DNA of 64,000 bases from Streptomyces monashensis. GTDB taxonomy: Bacteria; Actinomycetota; Actinomycetes; Streptomycetales; Streptomycetaceae. Shown here in pieces: positions 51,062-59,407 of this stretch. The notes beneath the pieces were generated by a model. The model worked only from the letters and a program-made list of their open reading frames with translations, did not search any database and was not told the DNA's origin. Every line of letters starts with the position of its first letter. Within the stretch, counting starts at the first letter, position 1. The position numbers were made by a program, and so were the translations under genes. The stretch covers positions 94,496-158,495 of the forward strand of contig NZ_MLYO01000026.1 of assembly GCF_001866665.1 (NCBI RefSeq). Direction: 5' to 3'.

Positions 51062-51454
51062 TCACATGGGGTCGGGGCGCTCCCCCCGCGCTCCGGTCGG
51101 ATGCGCCGAGGCTCCCTCCGCATCGGGCTGCTCCGGTGTGTCCTCGGTGCGCGGCGGCATGATCATCGGCTTCGCCGGCATGCTGACGAACGTCGACGGC
51201 AGGGACGGCGGCCGCTCCCGGCCGGCGTTCGCGATCACCACGGCGACGTAGGGGAGCAGCGCACCGAACACCAGCGCCACGATGGCGACGTACCGCTCGA
51301 CGTTCCACAGGGCGACCGCGAGGATCACCGACACCGTGCGGACGGTCATCGAGATCACGTACCGCCGCTGCCGGCCCCGCACGTCCTCGGCGAGTCCCGT
51401 CCGGGCCCCGGTGATCCGGAACACCTGGACGCCGCCGCCGTGCTGTTTCCGCAT
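51062..51454 (-). CDS. DUF3099 family membrane protein
   Basis: 130 residues. A basic N-terminus (MRKQHGGGVQVFRITGARTGLAEDVRGRQRRYVISM) leads into two adjacent helices (VRTVSVILAVALWNV and RYVAIVALVFGALLPYVAVVIANA), followed by a Pro/Glu-rich tail. The RxxxYxIxMxxRxxxF-like lead-in is the DUF3099 pattern. Function is unknown. ATG 51454 has GTGGA upstream and gives the family's normal N-terminus. It is divergent from the GlsB gene across 243 bases that carry no gene. Confidence 0.85.
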   Translation of the reverse strand: MRKQHGGGVQVFRITGARTGLAEDVRGRQRRYVISMTVRTVSVILAVALWNVERYVAIVALVFGALLPYVAVVIANAGRERPPSLPSTFVSMPAKPMIMPPRTEDTPEQPDAEGASAHPTGARGERPDPM

Positions 51455-51697
51455 CACAGTCCACCATCCGCCCGCATCGGACTCTCCCCGGCCCGCACCG
51501 TCGTCCGCACCCGGCCGGGAACCGGGCGGGGACACGTTCCACGGTACGCCGCGGCCAGGTCACCGACGAGACCGGGGCACCCACTGCCTGCGGCAATGCC
51601 CCCGTACCCGCCCGCGCGGGTGATTCCGACATGCGCCGTACGGCCTACCCGCCGACACTGGCCCTAATGCTCACGTCGAGCCGTTCGAGGAGGAGCC

Positions 51698-51985
51698 ATG
51701 GGCTGGTTGTGGGCGATCATCGTGGGATTCGTGCTCGGCATCATCGCCAAGGCCGTCATCCCGGGCAAGCAGCACAGTCCGCTGTGGCTGACCACGATCT
51801 GCGGCATGCTCGGCGCGATCGTGGGCAACGCAGTCGCCCGTGCGCTCGGCGTCGCGGCGACCCGGGGCATCGACTGGAGCCGGCACATCTTCCAGATCGT
51901 GGCGGCGATCATCATCGTGGCCGCGGTGGACGCCCTCTACATGGCGACGCTGGGGAAGCGGAAGGCCCAGAGAACACCGGTGTGA
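51698..51985 (+). CDS. GlsB/YeaQ/YmgE family stress-response membrane protein
   Basis: 95 residues with three Gly-rich helices: MGWLWAIIVGFVLGIIAKAVIPG, TTICGMLGAIVGNAVARALG and IFQIVAAIIIVAAVDALYMATLG. This is the transglycosylase-associated/GlsB family of small membrane proteins, often induced by general stress. GAGGAGGAG is ideally placed before ATG 51698. Together with the Asp23 locus at 33 kb it belongs to the envelope-stress set of the window. Confidence 0.9.
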   Translation: MGWLWAIIVGFVLGIIAKAVIPGKQHSPLWLTTICGMLGAIVGNAVARALGVAATRGIDWSRHIFQIVAAIIIVAAVDALYMATLGKRKAQRTPV

Positions 51986-52010
51986 GAACGCCCTGGACGG
52001 GAGTGCCCAA

Positions 52011-52042
52011 GGGGTGCGGGGCCGTGTCGGAACCCGCACCCC
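52011..52042. terminator. Bidirectional terminator between glsB-like gene and tyrS
   Basis: GGGGTGCGGG (52011-52020) and CCCGCACCCC (52033-52042) pair perfectly around a 12-base loop. It lies between the convergent stops of the GlsB-type gene (51985) and tyrS (52051). Confidence 0.8.
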
Positions 52043-52050
52043 CGACGGCA

Positions 52051-53319
52051 CTACCCGGCGACGACCTCCACCGCGGCCAGGTTCTTCTTCCCGCGCCGAA
52101 GCACCAGCCACCGCCCGTCCAGCAGATCCTCCTTCGCCGGGACGGCGTCCTCGGAGGCGACCTTCACGTTGTTCACGTAGGCACCGCCCTCCTTCACCGT
52201 CCGCCGCGCGGCGGACTTGCTGGCGACGAGACCGACCTCCGCGAACAGGTCGACCACCGGGCCCAGCTCGGCGACCCGGATGTGCGGCACCTCGGACAGC
52301 GCGGCGGCCAGCGTCGCGCCGTCCAGCTCCGCCAGCTCGCCCTGGCCGAAGAGGGCGCGGCTCGCGGCGATCACCGCGGCCGTCTGGCCGGCGCCGTGCA
52401 CCAGCGTCGTCAGCTCCTCGGCGAGCGCGCGCTGCGCGGCCCGGGCCTGCGGACGCTCCTCGGTCTGCCGCTCCAGTTCCTCGATCTCCTCGCGGGACCT
52501 GAAGCTGAAGATGCGCAGGAACTTCGAGACGTCCCGGTCGTCCGCGTTCAGCCAGAACTGGTAGAACGCGTACGGCGTCGTCATCTCGGGGTCGAGCCAC
52601 ACCGTGCCGGACTCGGTCTTGCCGAACTTGGTGCCGTCCGCCTTGGTGATCAGCGGCGTGCCGAGCGCGTGCACCACGGCGTGCGGCTCGACCCGGTGGA
52701 TCAGGTCGGTGCCCGACGTGAGGTTGCCCCACTGGTCGCTGCCACCGGTCTGCAGGGTGCAGCCGTACCGCCGGTACAGCTCCAGGAAGTCCATGCCCTG
52801 GAGGATCTGGTAGCTGAACTCGGTGTAGCTGATGCCCGCGTCGGAGTTGAGCCGCCGGGCGACGGCCTCCTTCGCGATCATCTTGTTGACCCGGAAGTAC
52901 TTGCCGATGTCGCGCAGGAACTCGATGGCCGACAGACTCTGCGTCCAGTCGAGGTTGTTGACCATCACCGCGGCGTGCGGGCCCTCGAAGTCCAGCAGCG
53001 GCTCGATCTGCGCGCGCAGCCGCTCCACCCACTGGGCAACGATCTCGGGCGCGTTGAGCGTGCGCTCCGCGGTGGGCTTCGGGTCACCGATCAGACCGGT
53101 GGCACCCCCGACCAGGCCCAGCGGGCGGTTGCCCGCCTGCTGGATGCGGCGCATCGTCAGGATCTGCACGAGGTTGCCGAGGTGCAGGCTGGGCGCGGTC
53201 GGGTCGAAGCCGCAATAGAACGTGACGGGGCCGTCCGCGAACGCCTTGCGCAGTGCGTCCTCGTCCGTGGAGAGGGCGATGAGCCCGCGCCACTTCAGCT
53301 CGTCGACGATGTCCGTCAC
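52051..53319 (-). CDS. tyrS: Tyrosyl-tRNA synthetase
   Basis: 422 residues, a normal bacterial class I TyrRS. The HIGH-like motif is PSLHLGNLV (residues ~43-51), the tyrosine pocket includes YCGFDPTA and YQILQGMDF, and the KMSKS-like motif is KFGKTESG. A C-terminal S4 RNA-binding domain (VGLVASKSAARRTVKEGGAYVNNVKV) follows. It charges tRNA-Tyr. GTG 53319 has AAGGAGAT upstream. I looked for a T-box leader and did not see one. Confidence 0.96.
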   Translation of the reverse strand: MTDIVDELKWRGLIALSTDEDALRKAFADGPVTFYCGFDPTAPSLHLGNLVQILTMRRIQQAGNRPLGLVGGATGLIGDPKPTAERTLNAPEIVAQWVERLRAQIEPLLDFEGPHAAVMVNNLDWTQSLSAIEFLRDIGKYFRVNKMIAKEAVARRLNSDAGISYTEFSYQILQGMDFLELYRRYGCTLQTGGSDQWGNLTSGTDLIHRVEPHAVVHALGTPLITKADGTKFGKTESGTVWLDPEMTTPYAFYQFWLNADDRDVSKFLRIFSFRSREEIEELERQTEERPQARAAQRALAEELTTLVHGAGQTAAVIAASRALFGQGELAELDGATLAAALSEVPHIRVAELGPVVDLFAEVGLVASKSAARRTVKEGGAYVNNVKVASEDAVPAKEDLLDGRWLVLRRGKKNLAAVEVVAG

Positions 53320-53347
53320 GGTTCTCGTATCTCCTTGCTGGTCGTCG

Positions 53348-53365
53348 GGCAGTCGAGCGACTGCC
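53348..53365 (-). terminator. Small perfect hairpin between tldE and tyrS
   Basis: GGCAGTCG and CGACTGCC pair perfectly around AG. On the minus strand the hairpin lies ten bases after the tldE stop and ~30 bases before the tyrS start, so it may end the tldD-tldE message or form the 5' end of the tyrS mRNA. TATAAC at 53380-53375 could be the tyrS -10 box. Confidence 0.45.
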
Positions 53366-53375
53366 GCCTACGAGG

Positions 53376-54770
53376 TTATACGCCCTGACTGACAGAGCTC
53401 ATATTGAAATCCGGGATGCGCAGGGCGGGCATCGCGGCCCGGGTGAACCAGTCGCTCCACTCGCGCGGCAGGGTCTTCTCGGTGCGCCCGGCCTCCGTGG
53501 CCCGTCGCAGCAGGTCCACCGGCGACTCGTTGAACCGGAAGTTGTTCACCTGCCCGGTCACCTCGCCGTTCTCCACGAGGTAGACGCCGTCCCGGGTCAG
53601 ACCGGTCAGCAGCAGCGTCGCCGGGTCGACCTCGCGGATGTACCACAGGCACGTCAGCAGCAGCCCGCGCCCGGTGCCCGCGACCATGTCCTCCAGGGAG
53701 CGGTCGCCCCCGCCGTCCAGGATCAGGTTCCCGAGCGCCGGGGCGACCGGCAGCCCGGTCAGCTCCGCGCTGTGCCGGGTGGTCGTCAGATGCTTCAGCA
53801 CCCCCTCGCCGACCCACTCGGTGGCGTGCGCCGGCAGTCCGTTGTCGAACACCGACTGGTCGCCGCCCGAGGAGTGGGCGACCACGAACGGCGCGCACTC
53901 CAGACCCGGCTCGTGCGGATCGCTGCGCAGCGTCAGCGGCAGCCCGCTCAGCCGGTCGCCCACGCGCGTGCCCCCGCCCGGCCTGGAGAACACCGTCCGG
54001 CCCTCGGCCGCGTCCCGGCCCGACGCCGACCACAGCTGGTAGATCAGCAGGTCCGCGACCGCGGTCGGCGGCAGCAGGGTCTCGTACCGGCCCGCGGGCA
54101 GTTCCACACGCCGCTCGGCCCAGCCGAGCCGTACGGCCAGCTCCGCGTCCAGGGCGGCCGGGTCGACGTCCTTGAAGTCCCGCGTGGAGTGGCCGGCCCA
54201 GGCCGAGCGCAGCCGGTCGGGCGACTTGGCGTTCAGCTCCAGCGTGCCGGTGGGCTGGTCGTGGCGCAGGCGCAGACCCGTGGACGTGCCCAGGTACGTC
54301 GACACCAGCTCGTGGTTGGCGAAGCCGTACAACTCACGGCCGCCCGCACGCGCGCGTGCGAACGCCTCGCCGAGCGCCGGGGCGAAGTCGGTGAAGACCG
54401 CAGAGGAGGTCTCGGCGGGCGCGTCCGTGAAGTCGGGGGACTCCGGCACCCCGCCGACCAGGGGCTGCGCGTCCTCGGCGGGCCCGGCGCCGCGCGCGGC
54501 GGCCTCGGCGGCCCGCACCAGCGGCTCCAGCTCCTCCGCCGTGACGGCCGACCGGGACACGACGCCCGAGGCCGTGCCCTCCTTGCCGGCCACGGTCGCG
54601 ATCACGGTGAGCGTACGGCCGCGCGTCACGCCGTTGGTGGTGAGCGCGTTGCCCGCCCAGCGCAGGTTGGCCGTCGAGTACTCGTCGGCGATGACGACAC
54701 AGCCGTCGGCCCGGGACAGCGCGAGCGCCTGCTCCACGACCTCGTGCGGCTTGTTGCTGCGGGCGCTCAT
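53376..54770 (-). CDS. tldE: TldE/PmbA-type metallopeptidase-like partner
   Basis: 464 residues of the TldD/PmbA superfamily without the HExxxH zinc motif, as expected of the TldE partner. Recognisable segments are LRWAGNALTTNGVTRGRTLTVIATV near the N-terminus and PGLECAPFVVAHSSGG, LTRDGVYLVENGEVTGQVNNFRFNES near the C-terminus. TldD and TldE form a heterodimeric protease that unfolds and cleaves peptides, known for maturing microcins and degrading CcdA. ATG 54770 forms an ATGA overlap with tldD, so the pair is cotranslated. Confidence 0.92.
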   Translation of the reverse strand: MSARSNKPHEVVEQALALSRADGCVVIADEYSTANLRWAGNALTTNGVTRGRTLTVIATVAGKEGTASGVVSRSAVTAEELEPLVRAAEAAARGAGPAEDAQPLVGGVPESPDFTDAPAETSSAVFTDFAPALGEAFARARAGGRELYGFANHELVSTYLGTSTGLRLRHDQPTGTLELNAKSPDRLRSAWAGHSTRDFKDVDPAALDAELAVRLGWAERRVELPAGRYETLLPPTAVADLLIYQLWSASGRDAAEGRTVFSRPGGGTRVGDRLSGLPLTLRSDPHEPGLECAPFVVAHSSGGDQSVFDNGLPAHATEWVGEGVLKHLTTTRHSAELTGLPVAPALGNLILDGGGDRSLEDMVAGTGRGLLLTCLWYIREVDPATLLLTGLTRDGVYLVENGEVTGQVNNFRFNESPVDLLRRATEAGRTEKTLPREWSDWFTRAAMPALRIPDFNMSSVSQGV

Positions 54771-56290
54771 CGACCGGCCTCCTGCGTGGTGTTCAGAATG
54801 TTGACGCCCTTGAAGAGGGCGGAGGGGCATCCGTGCGAGACGGCCGCGACCTGGCCGGGCTGTGCCTTGCCGCAGTTGAAGGCGCCACCGAGGACGTAGG
54901 TCTGCGGACCGCCCACCGCCGCCATCGAGCCCCAGAAGTCCGTCGTGGTCGCCTGGTACGCCACGTCCTTCAGCTGCCCGGTGATCCGCCCGTTCTCGAT
55001 CCTGAAGAAGCGCTGCCCGGTGAACTGGAAGTTGTACCGCTGCATGTCGATCGACCAGGACCGGTCACCGACGACGTAGATGCCCCGGTCGACGCTCCCG
55101 ATCAGGCCCTCCGTGGACAGCCCGGCGGGGTCCGGCCGGAGCGAGACGTTGGCCATGCGCTGCACCGGCACATGCCCGGGGGAGTCCGCGAACGCGCAGC
55201 CGTTGGAGCGGCCGAACCCGGTCAGCCTCGCGATCCTGCGGTCCAGCTGGTAGCCGACCAGCGTGCCGTCCTTGACCAGGTCCCAGGACTGCGCCGCGAC
55301 GCCCTCGTCGTCGTAGCCGACGGTCGCGAGGCCGTGTTCGGCGGTGCGGTCGCCGGTGACGTTCATCAGCTCGGAGCCGTAACGCAGCTTGCCCAGCTGG
55401 TCGAAGGTGGCGAAGGAGGTGCCGGCGTAGGCGGCCTCGTAGCCGAGGGCACGGTCCAGCTCGGTGGCGTGGCCGATGGACTCGTGGATCGTCAGCCACA
55501 GGTTGGAGGGATCGACCACCAGGTCGTACAGCCCCGGCTCCACGCTCGGCGCCCGCATCTTCTCGGCGAGCAGCTCCGGGATCCGCTCCAGCTCGCCGTC
55601 CCAGTCCCAGCCGGTGCCGGTCAGGTACTCCCAGCCGCGTCCGACCGGCGGCGCGATGGTCCGCATCGAGTCGAACTCACCGCTGGACTCGTCCACCGAG
55701 ACCGCCGTCAGCTCCGGGTGCAGCCGCACCCGCTGCTGGGTGGTCACGGTCCCCGCCGTGTCGGCGTAGAACTTGTTCTCGTGCACGGTGAGCAGCGAGG
55801 CGTCGACGTGGCTGACGCCCGGCGCGGCCAGCAGCCGCGCGCTCCACTCGGCCAGCAGCGCCGACTTCTCCTCGGCCGGCACGGAGAAGGGATCGATCTC
55901 GTACGACGAGATCCACGTCCTGTCGGCGTGCACGGGTTCGTCGGCCAGTTCCACCCTCTCCGCCGACCCGGCGGCCTTGATCACCTGGGCGGACAGCTTG
56001 GCCATCGCCACCGCCTGCGAGGCGACTCCGGCCGCCGCGTCCAGGGTCAGGTCGACCCCGGAGGCGAAGCCCCACGTGCCGCCGTGCACGACCCGGACCG
56101 CGTACCCGAGGTCGGTGGTGTCCGACGAGCCCGCGGGCTTGGCGTCCCGCAGCCGCCAGGACGCGCTGCGCACCCGCTCGAACCGGAAGTCCGCGTGCTC
56201 GGCCCCCAGCGCACGCGCGCGTGCCAGCGCCGCGTCGGCGAGGGCGCGCAGGGGAAGCGCTGTGAAGGCTTCGTCGATGGAATGGGGCAC
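54767..56290 (-). CDS. tldD: TldD-type zinc metallopeptidase
   Basis: 507 residues. The zinc-binding HExxxH is in LTIHESIGHATELDRALGYE, and later cysteine/glutamate ligands lie in the C-terminal half (VLGGAFNCGKAQPG). The family end VKGVNI-like FKGVNILNTTQ is present. It is the catalytic subunit of the TldD/TldE protease. GTG 56290 has GGAG upstream. No peptide-modification genes lie beside the pair, so its substrate is a housekeeping or distant one. Confidence 0.93.
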   Translation of the reverse strand: MPHSIDEAFTALPLRALADAALARARALGAEHADFRFERVRSASWRLRDAKPAGSSDTTDLGYAVRVVHGGTWGFASGVDLTLDAAAGVASQAVAMAKLSAQVIKAAGSAERVELADEPVHADRTWISSYEIDPFSVPAEEKSALLAEWSARLLAAPGVSHVDASLLTVHENKFYADTAGTVTTQQRVRLHPELTAVSVDESSGEFDSMRTIAPPVGRGWEYLTGTGWDWDGELERIPELLAEKMRAPSVEPGLYDLVVDPSNLWLTIHESIGHATELDRALGYEAAYAGTSFATFDQLGKLRYGSELMNVTGDRTAEHGLATVGYDDEGVAAQSWDLVKDGTLVGYQLDRRIARLTGFGRSNGCAFADSPGHVPVQRMANVSLRPDPAGLSTEGLIGSVDRGIYVVGDRSWSIDMQRYNFQFTGQRFFRIENGRITGQLKDVAYQATTTDFWGSMAAVGGPQTYVLGGAFNCGKAQPGQVAAVSHGCPSALFKGVNILNTTQEAGR

Positions 56291-56539
56291 GGAGGTCTCC
56301 CTGCTGTCGTGGCCTGTCTGGTCCGATCATGTCGTGGACGCGCCCTCGGGGACTACACGGTTTCGGTCCCGCCTCGCTCCTTTCTGTAGGGACCCGACAG
56401 GGACTTCCCCGTGCCACTGTCGGTGCCCGCTTGCCCGGGCGCGCGGTGCTACCGATAGGTTTTCGATGAAGCCGCCTGTCATCGACGTGTTCGGGCGGGT
56501 GGGTCCCATGCTGCAGACCGCTATCGAAAGGGTGATCCG

Positions 56540-57244
56540 TTGAGCCGCTCGGTTCTCGTCACCGGAGGAAACCGGGGCATCGGCCTCGCCATCGCCCGCG
56601 CATTCGCCGACGCCGGCGACAAGGTCGCGATCACGTACCGTTCGGGCGAGCCGCCGGCCGGCTTCCTCGCCGTCAAGTGCGACATCACCGACCCGGAGCA
56701 GGTGGAGCAGGCCTACAAGGAGATCGAGGACCAGCACGGTCCGGTCGAGGTGCTGATCGCCAACGCCGGCGTCACCAGGGACCAGCTCCTGCTGCGCATG
56801 TCCGAGGAGGACTTCACCTCGGTCATCGACACCAACCTCACCGGCACCTTCCGCGTCGTCAAGCGCGCCAACCGCGGCATGCTGCGCGCCAAGAAGGGCC
56901 GCGTCGTCCTGATCTCGTCCGTGGTCGGCCTGCTCGGCTCGGCGGGGCAGGCGAACTACGCCGCCTCCAAGGCCGCCCTCGTAGGCTTCGCGCGCTCCCT
57001 CGCCCGTGAGCTGGGCTCGCGCAACATCACCTTCAACGTCGTCGCGCCCGGCTTCGTCGACACCGACATGACCAAGGCGCTCACCGACCAGCAGCGCGAG
57101 AACATCGTGTCTCAGGTGCCGCTCGGCCGTTACGCGCAGCCCGAGGAGATCGCCGCGACGGTGCGGTTCCTCGCCTCGGACGACGCCTCGTACATCACTG
57201 GAGCCGTCATCCCCGTTGACGGCGGACTGGGAATGGGTCACTGA
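56540..57244 (+). CDS. fabG: 3-oxoacyl-ACP reductase FabG
   Basis: 234 residues, classical SDR. The NADPH motif is VTGGNRGIGLAIARAFA, Asn-Ala-Gly in IANAGVTRDQLLLRM, the catalytic Ser in LISSVVGLLGSAGQ and Tyr/Lys in NYAASKAALVG. It reduces 3-oxoacyl-ACP to 3-hydroxyacyl-ACP in type II fatty-acid synthesis; it resembles actinobacterial FabG1/MabA. The start is TTG 56540 with AAAGGG upstream; no ATG gives the full N-terminus. fabI follows after five bases. Confidence 0.94.
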   Translation: MSRSVLVTGGNRGIGLAIARAFADAGDKVAITYRSGEPPAGFLAVKCDITDPEQVEQAYKEIEDQHGPVEVLIANAGVTRDQLLLRMSEEDFTSVIDTNLTGTFRVVKRANRGMLRAKKGRVVLISSVVGLLGSAGQANYAASKAALVGFARSLARELGSRNITFNVVAPGFVDTDMTKALTDQQRENIVSQVPLGRYAQPEEIAATVRFLASDDASYITGAVIPVDGGLGMGH

Positions 57245-57249
57245 TCACC

Positions 57250-58017
57250 ATGAGCGGAATCCTCGAGGGCAAGCGCGTCCTGATCACCGGTGTGCTGATG
57301 GAGTCCTCCATCGCCTTCCACGCGGCCAAGCAGGCCCAGGAGCAGGGCGCGGAGATCATCCTGACCGCGTTCCCGCGGCCCACCCTGACCGAGCGCATCG
57401 CCAAGAAGCTGCCGAAGCCCACCAAGGTCATCGAGCTGGACGTGACGAACGAGGAGCACCTCGGGCGGCTGGCCGACGTCGTGGGCGAGGAGCTGGGCGG
57501 CCTCGACGGTGTCGTGCACTCCATCGGCTTCGCGCCGCAGGACGCGCTCGGCGGCAACTTCCTGAACACGCCGTTCGAGTCCGTCGCCACGGCCATGCAC
57601 GTCTCGGCGTACTCCCTGAAGTCGCTCACCATGGCCTGCCTGCCGCTGATGCAGAACGGCGGCTCGGTCGTGGGCCTGACCTTCGACGCCCAGTTCGCCT
57701 GGCCGCAGTACGACTGGATGGGCCCGGCCAAGGCCGCCCTGGAGGCCACCAGCCGCTACATCGCGCGTGACCTGGGCAAGCAGAACATCCGCTGCAACCT
57801 CATCTCCGCGGGCCCGATCGGCTCGATGGCCGCCAAGTCCATTCCGGGCTTCGGCGAGCTGGCCGCCGTGTGGGACAGCCGCTCCCCGCTGGAGTGGGAT
57901 CTGAAGGACCCGGAGCCGGCCGGCAAGGGCATCGTCGCCCTGCTGAGCGACTGGTTCCCGAAGACCACCGGCGAGATCATCCACGTCGACGGCGGACTGC
58001 ACGCGATCGGCGCGTGA
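57250..58017 (+). CDS. fabI: Enoyl-ACP reductase FabI/InhA
   Basis: 255 residues of the InhA group. It has the divergent SDR start KRVLITGVLMESSIAFHAAKQAQ, VHSIGFAPQDALGG and the enoyl-reductase catalytic pattern YDWMGPAKAALE (Tyr-x6-Lys). It reduces trans-2-enoyl-ACP with NADH, the last step of each elongation round. It is the target of isoniazid- and triclosan-type inhibitors in relatives. It forms an operon with fabG, five bases apart, and is closed by a strong terminator. Confidence 0.95.
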   Translation: MSGILEGKRVLITGVLMESSIAFHAAKQAQEQGAEIILTAFPRPTLTERIAKKLPKPTKVIELDVTNEEHLGRLADVVGEELGGLDGVVHSIGFAPQDALGGNFLNTPFESVATAMHVSAYSLKSLTMACLPLMQNGGSVVGLTFDAQFAWPQYDWMGPAKAALEATSRYIARDLGKQNIRCNLISAGPIGSMAAKSIPGFGELAAVWDSRSPLEWDLKDPEPAGKGIVALLSDWFPKTTGEIIHVDGGLHAIGA

Positions 58018-58041
58018 CGCTGCCGCCGAGCCCTGGTCGAT

Positions 58042-58094
58042 GACCGAGGCCCGCTCCCCTTGTCGGCGGTTTCCAAGGGGTGCGGGCCTCGGTC
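58042..58094 (+). terminator. Strong hairpin terminator after fabI
   Basis: GACCGAGGCCCGC (58042-58054) pairs with GCGGGCCTCGGTC (58082-58094), and CCCCTTG pairs with CAAGGGG inside. The loop is short and the arm exceeds 18 base pairs. It starts 25 bases after the fabI stop. Confidence 0.88.
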
Positions 58095-58304
58095 GTACCG
58101 GGTGAGCGGCAGGGAGGCGGTGGGGACTGTGCGTCGCCGACTGCGGGCCGTTCCGTGGCTGGCCGCGCGGTTTCCCGCGCCCCTGGGGTGGCTGGTATCA
58201 CCCGTTCGGCCCACCCGCCGGGCGGCCGGCCCGCCCCACGGCGCACTCTGGATTACGCGTTCACCTCACGCGATCCCGTCGGGGCCGGCAGAGGAGGTCC
58301 CCTT

Positions 58305-58655
58305 GTGCGCCTGCCCGGAAGCCTGGCTCCGGTGACCGTGGCCCTGGCCTTCGTACTCTGTCTGCCGTACGACGCGATGCCCTGCGCGCGCGTGGACGGC
58401 GCGAAGCCGCCCGCGCCGAACCTCTTCGGCGCCGCCTGCCGGACGGCCGTCCACGGCTCCCACGTGGTGGCCTACTGCCACAATCCCTACGTCGACACCG
58501 ACCGCGTACGCCTGCACATCAAGTGCGCGCAGTGGTGGGACATCGGCACCGACAGCGCACCGGTGGACACCCCGCCCGCCCTGACCGTACGGCTCACGGG
58601 CCGGTGCTGGAAGGGCGTCCGCGCGGTCTGGATCAGCCACCAGAGGGAGCGCTGA
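58305..58655 (+). CDS. Small secreted cysteine-containing protein
   Basis: 116 residues. GTG 58305 has a perfect GAGGAGG seven bases upstream. An N-terminal signal (VRLPGSLAPVTVALAFVLCLPYDAMPC) is followed by a compact domain with Cys at ACRTAV, AYCHNP, IKCAQWW and GRCWKG, probably two disulfides. The Trp-rich segment HIKCAQWWDIGT is conserved-looking. No function is recognised. The C-terminal 23 bases overlap the end of the convergent GntR gene, an unusual tail overlap. Confidence 0.72.
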   Translation: MRLPGSLAPVTVALAFVLCLPYDAMPCARVDGAKPPAPNLFGAACRTAVHGSHVVAYCHNPYVDTDRVRLHIKCAQWWDIGTDSAPVDTPPALTVRLTGRCWKGVRAVWISHQRER

Positions 58656-59325
58656 ACCGGCCCGGCCGGCACAGGAACGGATAGCTCGCCGCCTCGGCCG
58701 CGGCCGCCTCCTTGTCCCCCTCGCGGATCGCGTCCACCAGCCGGGTGTGGTCCATGTGCGTCTCCGGGGTCAGCTCCGCCCCCACGTCCGCGCGCAGCCA
58801 GTCCCGCAGCACCTCGCCCAGGTCGGCGTACACCGCCGTCATGGCGTCGTTGTGGGAGGCGGCCACGACGGCCAGGTGGAAGGTGGCGTCGGCGGCCACG
58901 AACGCCTCCGCCTCGCCCGTCTCCCAGGCCTCCTCGCGCCGCTGCATGAGAGCGTCCAGCTGCTTGAGGTCCTTCTCGGTACGCCGCTCGGCGGCCAGCT
59001 TGGCCGCGGCCGACTCGAGCGCGGCGCGCAGTTCGGCGATGTGCCGAGGGTCGGCGTCGGCGAACCGGCGGTGCATCACCCCGGCCAGCTCACTCGTCGC
59101 CACCACGTACGTGCCCGAGCCCTGCCGGATGTCCAGCAGCCCGTTGTGCGCCAGCGCGCGCACGGCCTCGCGGACCGTGTTGCGGGCGACCCCCAGCTGC
59201 TCGACGAGCTCCGGTTCCGTCGGGATGCGTGCGCCGACCGGCCACTCGCCGGAGGTGATCTGGTTGCGCAGTTCGGCGATGACCTGCTCGGACAGCGCCG
59301 AACGGCGCGGATGGCTCAGGGGCAT
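58633..59325 (-). CDS. FadR-subfamily GntR transcriptional regulator
   Basis: 230 residues. The winged helix-turn-helix at ~10-75 (ITSGEWPVGARIPTEPELVEQLGVARNTVREAVRALAHNGLLDIRQGSGTYV is the reference region) leads into an all-helical FCD ligand domain with the metal-type His/Asp in DATFHLAVVAASHN and HMDHTRLVDAI. Acid ligands of the FCD type are usually carboxylates. ATG 59325 has AAGGTGG. It is divergent from the MFS gene; a perfect palindrome lies between them, so it likely controls that transporter and itself. Confidence 0.9.
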   Translation of the reverse strand: MPLSHPRRSALSEQVIAELRNQITSGEWPVGARIPTEPELVEQLGVARNTVREAVRALAHNGLLDIRQGSGTYVVATSELAGVMHRRFADADPRHIAELRAALESAAAKLAAERRTEKDLKQLDALMQRREEAWETGEAEAFVAADATFHLAVVAASHNDAMTAVYADLGEVLRDWLRADVGAELTPETHMDHTRLVDAIREGDKEAAAAEAASYPFLCRPGRFSAPSGG

Positions 59326-59384
59326 GGCCCACCTTCGCACGACGGGCCCGGATCCGGCCGACCCGGGAATGGACAGTGAATCAT

Positions 59385-59403
59385 CCCATCATTCTATGAT
59401 GGG
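59385..59403. promoter_or_regulatory. GntR operator palindrome
   Basis: CCCATCAT TCT ATGATGGG is a perfect 8-base inverted repeat with a three-base centre. It sits 5 bases before the MFS start codon and 60 bases from the gntR start, in AT-richer DNA than its surroundings. The site has the size and symmetry of FadR-type GntR operators, so binding would block the MFS start region. Confidence 0.7.
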
Positions 59404-59407
59404 TCTC

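Noticed and set aside
53320..53375. T-box leader for tyrS
   Set aside because: The 56-base gap is too short and lacks the T-box sequence.
56540..58017. fabG-fabI as part of a polyketide or fatty-acid biosynthetic cluster
   Set aside because: No ketosynthase, carrier protein or tailoring genes accompany them; both are primary type II fatty-acid enzymes.
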